This document shows, in pieces, positions 1 to 6,250 of a DNA stretch of 6,667 nucleotides (positions are counted from its first letter, which is position 1; each line of letters opens with the position of its first letter). The DNA comes from Acidobacteriota bacterium (GTDB lineage: Bacteria; Acidobacteriota; UBA890). The position numbers were made by a program, and so were the translations under genes. Under the pieces are notes generated by a model. The model was given only the letters and a program-made list of their open reading frames with translations. It was not told the DNA's origin and did no database searches. Location of the stretch: positions 1-6,667 of the forward strand of contig JAUWTE010000176.1 in the NCBI GenBank assembly GCA_030609765.1, written 5' to 3'.

Positions 1-366
1 CCCGCCACAGAGCGCGGCGCCCACCTGATGGCAGGCAGCCGACATGTCCGAGCAGATCTCTTCAACTTGGGCGTCCGACGATTCCACAGGCAGGAGAATC
101 GTGGCCAAGAACCAGCGCGGCAGGGCTCCCATGGTGGCTACGTCGTTGGCGTTGACGTGCACGACATAGTGTCCGATGGCATCTGTGGCAAAGGTGATGG
201 GGTCGTTGGCGATGACCAGACACTCATCTCCGAGGTCGATTGCCGCAGCGTCCTCGCCAACCGCGGGACCCACGATGAGGCTCGGAATATTCACCTCCAC
301 GTGATCAGCGAGAAGCCTGGCGAGGGCCTGGTGTGGAAGCTTGCCAACGGGGTAATGGGTGGCCAT
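1..366 (-). CDS. AIR synthase-related / HypE-like protein, N-terminal part (truncated by window edge)
   Basis: The minus strand from position 405 to 1 is open in one frame and reads as the N-terminal half of a PurM/HypE-type (AIR synthase-related) protein. Counting from the ATG at 366, it starts MATHYPVGKLPHQALARLL. It then has GPAVGEDAA (residues about 33-41), the motif of the family's N-terminal ATP-binding domain. NDPITFAT follows, and then HVNANDVATMGALPRWFLAT (about 70-89), the characteristic N-D-x-A-x-MGA-P-W block. The last residues, ALCGG, match the point where the family continues with H-T-E. Proteins of this stand-alone HypE-like group lack an assigned reaction; the superfamily activates substrates with ATP. 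The start at 366 is chosen because relatives begin close to the P-x-G-K-L-P motif. An ATG at 405 in the same frame adds 13 residues, and neither has a clear Shine-Dalgarno sequence. No other hydrogenase-maturation gene is visible. The gene diverges from the operon at 471. Confidence 0.85.
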   Translation of the reverse strand, partial: MATHYPVGKLPHQALARLLADHVEVNIPSLIVGPAVGEDAAAIDLGDECLVIANDPITFATDAIGHYVVHVNANDVATMGALPRWFLATILLPVESSDAQVEEICSDMSAACHQVGAALCGG

Positions 367-470
367 GCTCTGCGCCGCGGGGGACAATGTGACAACCGTG
401 GCCATCCTATTGAGGGTGGCCGATACCTGCAACTGGCCAGGACACCGGCCCGAGATGTTGTTGTGGACAT

Positions 471-1127
471 ATGAGGTATCGATCTCAAAGCCCGGAGGAT
501 GGAGGAGGCGGCAGCGCCGAGGTGGCGCGCGAGGAGGCTGAGTACTTCCAGCGCATCGAGGAGCATTTCGGCCAACGACGCGGTGGACCGCTGATCTTGT
601 CGCCCCGGGATTGGCAGCTCATCCAACGCTGGCATGAGAAGGGAATCCCGCTTCCCGTGGTGCTGCGCGGCATCAACCAGGCGTTCGACCGTTTTGCAGC
701 ATCCGGGCCTAGACCCGATCGGCTCAACACGCTGAGCTACTGCGCCCAGCACGTCGAGGCGATCTGGGAAGACCATCGTCAGACCCATGCAGGATCCCAG
801 GAAGCCCGAGAGGACCGAGCCGGCGAGAAGCCCTCGCCGGCGATCCTGCACCTTCAGGAGGTCGCCCTCGCCTGCCGCCGGCCTGCCTCCGCCAATCTCC
901 CCGGCGAAGCATCGCGCGCCCTCGAGCAGGCAGCGGCGGAGCTCGAGCGCATGGCCGTACGTGCTGAGGCTGGCGAGCTGGATGCGAGATCTCTGGACGC
1001 CGCCGCGAAAGCGCTCGAGCAGCAGGTGGAGGAGGCTCTGGCCCTGGCCTGGCACGGCATCGATGACGAGCCACCCAAACGCCTCGTCGACTTGCAGATT
1101 CCTCGCTTCAGCCCGTACGCAGTCTGA
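471..1127 (+). CDS. Conserved hypothetical protein upstream of comEC, helical, faintly DnaD-like
   Basis: This 218-residue soluble protein looks real: high-GC codon use, charged helical composition, and a stop just ahead of comEC. I do not recognise a named family. The core (residues about 25-100) runs YFQRIEEHF, then LSPRDWQLIQRWHEKGIPL, then VVLRGINQAF, then a basic linker, then LNTLSYC and W-E-D-H. This order (Trp, helix, I/V-x-x-G-I-x-x-A-F, Y-C, closing W) loosely resembles the DnaD/DnaB-2 helical domain of primosomal proteins, which is an inference only. The C-terminal half (about 145-195) is Ala/Leu/Glu-rich with heptad-like spacing and probably forms a coiled coil. There is no signal peptide or membrane segment. 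The start is uncertain: ATG 471 has no good ribosome site, while GTG 522 (residue 18) lies 13 nt after a GGAGGAGG run at 501-508 and would begin nearer the conserved part. Tight spacing to comEC suggests co-transcription. Confidence 0.75.
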   Translation: MRYRSQSPEDGGGGSAEVAREEAEYFQRIEEHFGQRRGGPLILSPRDWQLIQRWHEKGIPLPVVLRGINQAFDRFAASGPRPDRLNTLSYCAQHVEAIWEDHRQTHAGSQEAREDRAGEKPSPAILHLQEVALACRRPASANLPGEASRALEQAAAELERMAVRAEAGELDARSLDAAAKALEQQVEEALALAWHGIDDEPPKRLVDLQIPRFSPYAV

Positions 1128-1143
1128 GTCCATCTGCGCTCCG

Positions 1144-3507
1144 TTGCCCATTCTTTCAGCAGGATGGGCGTTGGGCTGCTGGTGGGGCACTCGAGAGATC
1201 CTCGGCCCATCGATGGGCCCGGCAATGTCGGCCTCCGCCGCGATCTTCTTTTCAGCACTCAGCTTCCTGGCTCCCCCAGCTGCTGCCCCTGCCCTTTCCC
1301 TCCTCGCCGCCACAAGCGCGGGCGCGACTCTGGGCACCATCACTGCAAGCAGCAGACCTGCCCGTATTCTCGAGGAGCACCATCGTGGGCTGGCCGCCAT
1401 GTGGCAGGTACGTGGCAAGCTGGCCACCGACCCCGAAGGCGCGAACGACGCCGCAATCGTTGAGCTGTCCGTCGCGCAGGTCCGCATCGATGGCGAATGG
1501 CGCCCCTGGCAGGCCCGCCTGGGAGTCACGATCTACGAGAGGCCTCCCGCGGCGACCTGGCGGGCGGGAGATCGATTCGAGGCCTTTCTCAAGCTGCGAG
1601 AAGATCGGCCCCCCGCCAATCCGGGATCCTGGGCGCGGAATCGCCTGCGAGCGCGGGGCCTCGATTTACGCTCATCTTTGAAGAGCTTCGATCAGCTCAG
1701 ACCAAGAGGCAGACCGCCTCCGTACGCCCCACAGCGCTGGACGGCAGAGCTCCGTCGGATCCTGCGCTCCCACATCGAACGACGCTTCCCACGGTATGAA
1801 GCAGTGATCCGCGCCCTGCTACTGGGGGAACGTGCCGGCCTCGACGGGCAGATGACGGCCGCACTCGCCCGCGCCGGCCTGATCCACCTGCTGGCAATCT
1901 CGGGCCTGCACGTCGGGCTCGCGTTGGGCGCGGCCTACGCTCTGGGGCGCGCGTCAGGGCTTCCTCGCCCCGGTGCCGCCTTAATCGCGAGTGTGGTCCT
2001 GCTGGGGATCGTCGCGATCGTGGTCGCCCGAGCCCCCGTTCTCAGGGCTGCACTGATGGCCAGTGCCTCGCTTGCCGCCGTCGTCGCGGGTCGGCGCAGC
2101 GCACCGCTCAATGGCTGGGCACTGGCGGTCATCTGCCTGACGCTACACAATCCATTGTCAGTGCGAGATTTCGGATTCCAGCTCAGCGCCGCAGCCACGC
2201 TGGGGATCCTGCTCATGGTTCCGGCGATCAACGCCCGGCTGAAAGCATCGGAAACATCGCCCCAGAAGCTGGGCGGATACCTCAGAGCTCTCGTCCTGAC
2301 CTCGTTCGCAGCCCAGGTGAGCGTCGCGCCATTCCTTGCGGCCCATACTCATCGAATCCCCCTGGGCGGACTGCTCCTCAACATGGCCGCGATTCCCGTG
2401 CTAGCCATGACTCTGGCAGCCGCCTGTCTTGCCCTCATGATCTCGGTTCTCGATCTCTTCTGGCTCGGCGGAGCCACGCTCGCGGCATCTACGGAGGCCG
2501 GCGTCAGATTTCTTCTGGCCATCGCCGATCTTGCCGAGCTCTCGCCCATGGCATCCCTCGTGGTCCCGGCGGGTCGGTCCGCGCTTCTGGTCGGCATGGC
2601 ATTCTTCATCTTGGTCTCGATATTTCGAAGAGGTTGGGCTCGCACCGGCGCCCTCGCGGTGGCGACTGCCTTCCTGGCTCTCGCCGCTTGGCCGGCTGCA
2701 GCTCCGGAGCACACCCGCTTCGTCGCACTCGACGTCGGGCAAGGCGACGCCCTCTTGCTCTGGCCGGCGGGTAATGACCCGATCCTGATCGACAGTGGCG
2801 GAAGCCCGGGAGGCGACTTCGATACAGGCACGGCCATCGTCGCACCGGCTCTGCGCGGCCTGGGGGTCAGTCGCCTGCAAGCAGTCGTGATCTCTCACCT
2901 GCACGCCGACCACGCCGGCGGCATCCCAGGGCTACTGCGCGAAATCCCGGTGGCTGAGATCTGGGCGTCCAGCCTACCGGTGGACCTACCGCTGGCAAGC
3001 GAGATCCGTGATGCGGGCCGAGCATCTCTCATAAGAATGGTCAGCGCCGGCAATCGGGGAGACCTCGCCCCCTGTCGCTGGCGGGCTCTGCACCCACGGG
3101 CTGAGGGCGAAGGGGATCATCCCCCGCAGAACCTGAACGACTTCTCGCTGGTTTTGGGCCTGCATTGCGGCCCCCGTCACCTGCTCCTGCCGGGAGACTC
3201 CGAGGAGTCCGCCGAGAGAACATGGGGGCCCTCGGCTGGCCCCTTCGCTCGTGGAGTGTTGAAGGTGGCTCATCATGGCAGCAGAACATCGACCAGCGCG
3301 GCTCTCCTGGAACGGCTCGCGCCGCGGGTCGCCCTGATCTCAGTGGGCTGGCGGAATCGCTTCGGCTTTCCCCACAAGCCTGTTCTCGAGCGCCTCCGCG
3401 CGGGAGGCACGGCAATCTACAGAACCGATCGAGATGGAGCGATCACCGTGGAGCTCGGGCGCCGCATCACCGTGCATGGGGAACGCTGGACAAGTGGAGT
3501 GCGGTAG
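1144..3507 (+). CDS. comEC: ComEC/Rec2 family DNA internalization channel
   Basis: ComEC forms the inner-membrane channel that passes single-stranded DNA into the cytoplasm during transformation. The layout is complete, about 787 residues from the start used here. N-terminal hydrophobic helices (about 1-65) come first, then a soluble OB-like segment of the DUF4131 type (about 85-190). Next is the multi-helix Competence domain (about 205-510), with the signature LLAISGLHVG near 250 and a conserved FGFQLSAAATLGIL stretch. The C-terminal metallo-beta-lactamase domain (about 520-780) has DVGQGDALLLW near 527, SHLHADHAGG near 584, LLPGDSEE near 682, VAHHGS near 708 and ISVGWRNRFGFPH near 732-744. 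The H-x-H-x-D-H metal motif and the later Asp and His are intact, so a nuclease-type active site looks preserved. The start is uncertain. The family's first helix begins around LPILSAGWALG, where only non-AUG codons exist (TTG 1144 or TTG 1171); ATG 1213 would drop that helix. No other competence gene is visible in this window. Confidence 0.93.
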   Translation: MPILSAGWALGCWWGTREILGPSMGPAMSASAAIFFSALSFLAPPAAAPALSLLAATSAGATLGTITASSRPARILEEHHRGLAAMWQVRGKLATDPEGANDAAIVELSVAQVRIDGEWRPWQARLGVTIYERPPAATWRAGDRFEAFLKLREDRPPANPGSWARNRLRARGLDLRSSLKSFDQLRPRGRPPPYAPQRWTAELRRILRSHIERRFPRYEAVIRALLLGERAGLDGQMTAALARAGLIHLLAISGLHVGLALGAAYALGRASGLPRPGAALIASVVLLGIVAIVVARAPVLRAALMASASLAAVVAGRRSAPLNGWALAVICLTLHNPLSVRDFGFQLSAAATLGILLMVPAINARLKASETSPQKLGGYLRALVLTSFAAQVSVAPFLAAHTHRIPLGGLLLNMAAIPVLAMTLAAACLALMISVLDLFWLGGATLAASTEAGVRFLLAIADLAELSPMASLVVPAGRSALLVGMAFFILVSIFRRGWARTGALAVATAFLALAAWPAAAPEHTRFVALDVGQGDALLLWPAGNDPILIDSGGSPGGDFDTGTAIVAPALRGLGVSRLQAVVISHLHADHAGGIPGLLREIPVAEIWASSLPVDLPLASEIRDAGRASLIRMVSAGNRGDLAPCRWRALHPRAEGEGDHPPQNLNDFSLVLGLHCGPRHLLLPGDSEESAERTWGPSAGPFARGVLKVAHHGSRTSTSAALLERLAPRVALISVGWRNRFGFPHKPVLERLRAGGTAIYRTDRDGAITVELGRRITVHGERWTSGVR

Positions 3508-3556
3508 GCGCGGGCCTATCCGCGACCGCGGCAGAAGTGTGGTGAGAGACGCAGGC

Positions 3557-4135
3557 TTAATGCTCCTCGGGATCGAAGCAGTGCCTGCAACGTGCCTCGT
3601 AGACATCCCCTGCCCCCACCACGACCCTTTCCTCGCTGGCGATGAGCCGTTGTGAATGATTGGCCGGCGCACCGCAGCGCATGCAGATGGCTTGTGTCTT
3701 GGTGATGTACTCGGCCACGGCCAGGAGTTGCGGAATGGGCTCGAAGGGCACCCCCAAATAGTCCTGATCCAGGCCTGCGACCACCACTCTGCGGCCCTGG
3801 TCAGCAAGCTCCTGGCAGACTCCGACAAGAGCGGTATCGAAGAACTGCGCCTCATCGATGCCAACCACACGAGTGTCCTCCTCGACCGCCTCCAATAGCT
3901 CCGCGGAAGTGGCTACTCGCTGGCTCGGCAGCCGCTGACGACTGTGCGAGACGATATGGTCATCGTCGAAGCGATCGTCGAGACCAGGCTTGAAGACCTG
4001 CACCTTCTGGCGCGCGATCTCGGCACGGCGGAGCCTGCGAATCAGCTCCTCGCTCTTGCCGGAGAACATGCTGCCGCAGATGATCTCGATCCATCCCCTA
4101 TGCTGGATCCCTGGCGCTGCGTTGGCACCGGTCAT
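3557..4135 (-). CDS. tdk: Thymidine kinase (type II, TK1-like)
   Basis: Tdk phosphorylates thymidine (and deoxyuridine) with ATP in the cytoplasm, feeding the dTTP salvage pathway; the family is feedback-inhibited by dTTP. The 192-residue product matches the family length. It has GWIEIICGSMFSGKSEELIR (P-loop at residues 21-28), a VFKPGLDDRF segment, and the Walker B/catalytic region GIDEAQFF with the likely catalytic base Glu95. AGLDQDYLGVPF comes next, then a zinc-binding lasso domain with C-x-x-C at 151/154 and C-R-H-C at 183-186. The nucleoside-binding block VGAGDVYEARCR lies at about 173-184. All key residues are present. The ATG at 4135 follows GAGG by 8 nt and leaves 14 residues before the family's conserved G-W-I-E. 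In-frame ATGs at 4201, 4210 and 4219 would add 22-28 residues without family similarity. The gene is convergent with comEC (49 bp between stops) and divergent from tatC. Confidence 0.96.
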   Translation of the reverse strand: MTGANAAPGIQHRGWIEIICGSMFSGKSEELIRRLRRAEIARQKVQVFKPGLDDRFDDDHIVSHSRQRLPSQRVATSAELLEAVEEDTRVVGIDEAQFFDTALVGVCQELADQGRRVVVAGLDQDYLGVPFEPIPQLLAVAEYITKTQAICMRCGAPANHSQRLIASEERVVVGAGDVYEARCRHCFDPEEH

Positions 4136-4208
4136 CACCGTTGCCTCGGACGGCACCGTTCCTTCCACTCCTCCGATGTCGATCTTGCGGTTCTTGTCCA
4201 TGCCCCCC

Positions 4209-4214
4209 ATTATC
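4209..4214 (-). promoter_or_regulatory. Possible -10 element for tdk
   Basis: On the minus strand this reads GATAAT, five of six matches to TATAAT, just upstream of the tdk candidate starts. The hexamer 17 bp further upstream (TGTCGC) is a poor -35. If it is used, transcription would begin near 4202, giving a leader of roughly 67 nt to the ATG at 4135. This would make the ATG at 4201 essentially leaderless. Confidence 0.3.
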
Positions 4215-4260
4215 CACACTCCCCGCCGAAAGCGACAGCCAGTGGCCGGGCTCTCGGCGG

Positions 4261-4269
4261 TGCTATAAT
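4261..4269 (+). promoter_or_regulatory. Extended -10 promoter of tatC
   Basis: TGCTATAAT is a perfect extended -10 (TGn followed by TATAAT). No convincing -35 lies at 16-18 bp spacing, which fits extended -10 promoters that rely on the TG dinucleotide. Initiation would be expected near 4276, leaving a leader of about 42 nt before the GTG at 4318. It sits in the divergent gap between tdk and tatC, about 50 bp from the possible tdk -10. Confidence 0.6.
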
Positions 4270-4317
4270 CGCGGCTTCACTAGCCTTGATTCCTGCAACG
4301 CATCCCCCATTGGTCAC

Positions 4318-5091
4318 GTGGAAACCGCCACGCAGTCGGAGCAAGATCAGACCACCTCGCCACTGATGGCCGTGCTGGCGCGCGTGCACCAGATCCGTCG
4401 GCAGCTCATGTTTTCGGCCGGCGTGGTGATGGTCGGGACCATCATTAGCTGGAGCTTCTCCGACCACATCTATTCCCTTCTGGCGTACCCGGTCACACAG
4501 GCCCTCGATGAGCGTGGCCTCGACCCTCGGCTCACTTATACGCGCCTGACCGATCCGTTCATCGTCTACCTGAGTGTTTCGTTCCTCGGCGGGATCGTCC
4601 TCGCTGTCCCGCTGCTCATGGCACAGCTTTGGCGCCTGCTGTCGCCTCTGTCGGAAGGCCGGCGTCTGCGCGCGGCATTCGTGTTCGTCATCCTCGCCAC
4701 GTTGTTGTTCTTGTCCGGTCTGGCATTCGGTCAGTTTGTGCTGCTGCCCTTCATTACCGGCTATCTGCTGGACCTGGCAGAGGGGATGCAGGGGATGGTC
4801 ACGGCGCGGGAATACCTGCGCTTTGCCGTACGCCTTCTGCTGATCATGGGGGTATCAGCACAACTTCCCTTGCTCAGCTTCATCCTCGCCCGCACCGGCT
4901 TGCTAGACGCGCGGACTCTCTGGCGCTGGCTGCCGTATGCTGTTCTCGTGGCCTTCGTTTCGGCGGCGTTGATCACGCCTCCCGACGGCATCAGCCAGGT
5001 CCTGGTTGGATTGCCTCTGGTGGCGCTCTACCTGTCGAGCATCGCCGTGGCTGCCCTTGCCCAACCCAAGAAGACACACAAGGAAGACTAA
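4318..5091 (+). CDS. tatC: Divergent Sec-independent protein translocase subunit TatC
   Basis: TatC is the polytopic membrane subunit that recognises twin-arginine signal peptides and starts assembly of the Tat export pore for folded proteins. The 257-residue product has the family's six membrane segments (about 29-49, 83-107, 118-143, 166-190, 203-220 and 225-247). Family landmarks are IRRQL near the N-terminus, DPF at 79-81, VPLLMAQLW at 97-105, LSGLAFGQFVLLPF, MGVSAQLPL at 177-185 and ITPPDGISQ at 219-227, where the conserved TPPD aspartate is kept. It is unusual in lacking the family's conserved glutamates: by eye against E. coli TatC, E15 aligns with Gln25, E103 with Arg116 and E170 with Gln182. 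The Lys of helix 2 aligns with Ser86. The GTG start lies downstream of the TATAAT promoter with no clear ribosome site; ATG 4366 would remove the N-terminal tail. No tatA or tatB is adjacent. It is convergent with mazG. Confidence 0.9.
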   Translation: METATQSEQDQTTSPLMAVLARVHQIRRQLMFSAGVVMVGTIISWSFSDHIYSLLAYPVTQALDERGLDPRLTYTRLTDPFIVYLSVSFLGGIVLAVPLLMAQLWRLLSPLSEGRRLRAAFVFVILATLLFLSGLAFGQFVLLPFITGYLLDLAEGMQGMVTAREYLRFAVRLLLIMGVSAQLPLLSFILARTGLLDARTLWRWLPYAVLVAFVSAALITPPDGISQVLVGLPLVALYLSSIAVAALAQPKKTHKED

Positions 5092-5270
5092 GCCCGGATT
5101 TCTCAACGGGTGGCGTAGCGAGCGAGTGCGAGGGCGTGTGAGGACAAGGAGCATGCCGATTCGGGCGCGGAGACGTACTTGTCAGTACGTCTAGCACCCG
5201 AAGCAAGCGCAACGCAGTACTCGCGCGCCATCGCGCTCGCGTAGTAGCCACCCGTTGAGATATCCGGGCT
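5091..5270. repeat. 180-bp near-palindromic element with 24-bp terminal inverted repeats (MITE/REP-like)
   Basis: The ends are inverted copies. The left arm AGCCCGGATTTCTCAACGGG plus TGGC (5091-5114) matches the reverse complement of 5247-5270 at 23 of 24 positions. Inside these arms both flanks carry related GCGAGCGAG/GCGAGCGCG-rich sequence, so complementarity continues imperfectly toward a central hairpin at 5160-5202. No coding frame is evident within it. It fills almost the whole gap between the convergent tatC and mazG, and its first base is the last base of the tatC TAA stop. The form suggests a non-autonomous mobile element (MITE) or a large REP/BIME-type intergenic repeat. It could also act as a bidirectional terminator or mRNA 3'-end stabiliser. 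Flanking target-site duplication is not clear; only a CTA trinucleotide occurs at both edges. Confidence 0.75.
5160..5202. other. Central hairpin of the palindromic element
   Basis: AGACGTACT (5171-5179) and AGTACGTCT (5184-5192) form a perfect 9-bp stem around a TGTC loop. Outside it, TTCGGG (5160-5165) pairs with CCCGAA (5197-5202), with a small mismatched segment between the two stems. It lacks a T-run, so it is not a canonical intrinsic terminator on either strand. It lies at the centre of the 5091-5270 inverted repeat. Confidence 0.7.
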
Positions 5271-5288
5271 AGGACGAGTAGTCAGGCC

Positions 5289-6086
5289 CTACTCGGCGTC
5301 GCGGCGCTTTACCTCTTCCCAGAGCTCGTCCATCTGCTCGATCTGCATCGAGCCGTCGGCAACAATGCGCGGCTCGATGGCCCGGAAGCGGCGCTCGAAT
5401 TTCTCGTTCGCGCGGCGCAATGCGACCTCGGGAGACATCCCCAGATGACGCGCGAGGTTGGACACGGAAAAGAGCAGGTCGCCGAGCTCTTCCTCTACAT
5501 GTTTGTCGCGCCTCGCGTCGGGCCCCTTCTCGCGCAGGTCCAGCTCGAGCTCATCGGTCTCCTCGCGGACCTTGTCGAGAACGTCGGTCACCGCCCGCCA
5601 GTCGAATCCCACCTGGGCTGCGCGCCGCCCCAGCTTCTCGGCCATCGCGAGCGCCGGCAGCGCCGCCGGCATGTCGTCCACCACCGATCCGCCGCCACGC
5701 TCCTCGAGCTTCAACATCTCCCACCGTTTCCGCACCTCGCGCGAGGTCTCGGCTTTGCTGTCGCCGAACACATGCGGGTGTCTACGAATCAGCTTCTCGC
5801 AGATGCCCGTGATCACCGCCTCGATGTCGAATTCGCCCTTCTCCTCGGCGAGTTGGGAATGAAAAACGATCTGCAGCAACAGATCCCCCAGCTCACCGGC
5901 AAGACCGTCAGCATCTTCGTCATCGATCGCTTGCACCACCTCGTACGCTTCCTCGAGCACGTAGGGGCGCAGGGAGCGAGCATCCTGCTCACGATCCCAG
6001 GGGCAGCCATCCGGGGCACGCAGCGTGCTCATGATCTCAACGAGGCGGTCGAATGCAGCGGCTGCGTCGGACTTGCTTTTGGCCAC
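5289..6086 (-). CDS. mazG: Nucleoside triphosphate pyrophosphohydrolase MazG
   Basis: MazG hydrolyses NTPs and dNTPs to monophosphates plus pyrophosphate in the cytoplasm, which cleans aberrant nucleotides from the pool. The product is 265 residues, close to E. coli MazG, with two tandem all-alpha MazG domains. Domain 1 has FDRLVEIMSTLRAPDGCPWD (residues 12-31), the E-E-x-x-E metal motif (Glu45, Glu46, Glu49) and E-L-G-D (Glu65, Asp68). The linker carries RRHPHVFG (101-108). Domain 2 repeats the pattern with REETDE (Glu175, Glu176, Glu179) and EEELGD (Glu200, Asp203), so both metal sites look intact. The GTG at 6086 is chosen because AGAGGG (minus strand, 6098-6093) lies 6 nt upstream and the length fits the family. 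An in-frame ATG at 6182 also has a GGGAG 7 nt upstream, but would add 32 low-similarity residues and run into the likely promoter of the divergent gene. It converges with tatC across the palindromic element. Confidence 0.95.
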   Translation of the reverse strand: MAKSKSDAAAAFDRLVEIMSTLRAPDGCPWDREQDARSLRPYVLEEAYEVVQAIDDEDADGLAGELGDLLLQIVFHSQLAEEKGEFDIEAVITGICEKLIRRHPHVFGDSKAETSREVRKRWEMLKLEERGGGSVVDDMPAALPALAMAEKLGRRAAQVGFDWRAVTDVLDKVREETDELELDLREKGPDARRDKHVEEELGDLLFSVSNLARHLGMSPEVALRRANEKFERRFRAIEPRIVADGSMQIEQMDELWEEVKRRDAE

Positions 6087-6161
6087 GAGTTTCCCTCTTG
6101 ATCCCGACGTTGGAGAGCCCCCAGGTTCGCGGCAAAGCTTAGCAGGCAGTTCAGCGCCGCG

Positions 6162-6191
6162 TTGCGGCTCATCCTCGGGCATTGCTACACT
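6162..6191 (+). promoter_or_regulatory. Likely promoter of the DUF1844-like gene
   Basis: TTGCGG (6162-6167) and TACACT (6186-6191) are separated by 18 bp. The -10 is preceded by TGC, giving an extended -10 of the same form as the tatC promoter. Initiation near 6198 would leave a leader of about 53 nt before the ATG at 6251. Its position supports the shorter mazG start at 6086. Confidence 0.45.
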
Positions 6192-6250
6192 CCCATCTCT
6201 CACCCTGCTATTCAGCAACCCCAGCAGTCAATGACGAGGCGATCGAGAAC

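Noticed and set aside
28..474. Plus-strand frame of 148 codons at the left edge
   Set aside because: It is antisense to the clear AIR-synthase/HypE-like minus-strand protein, which has strong family motifs.
787..1143. N-terminal extension of the comEC frame back to ATG 787
   Set aside because: It would overlap the upstream gene by 340 bp, and its sequence is Arg/Ser/Pro-rich with no ComEC similarity.
291..1529. Long minus-strand open frame (412 codons) opposite the hypothetical gene and comEC 5' end
   Set aside because: The product is Arg/Ser/Pro-rich low-complexity with no domain, and the plus strand carries two better-supported genes. It is a high-GC antisense shadow.
3508..3530. Possible hairpin after the comEC stop (CGCGG/CCGCG around GCCTAT)
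   Set aside because: The stem is only 5 bp with no T-run, as expected by chance in GC-rich DNA. It is too weak to call a terminator.
5445..6101. Plus-strand frame of 218 codons opposite mazG
   Set aside because: It is a shadow of mazG, whose two-domain motifs are unmistakable.
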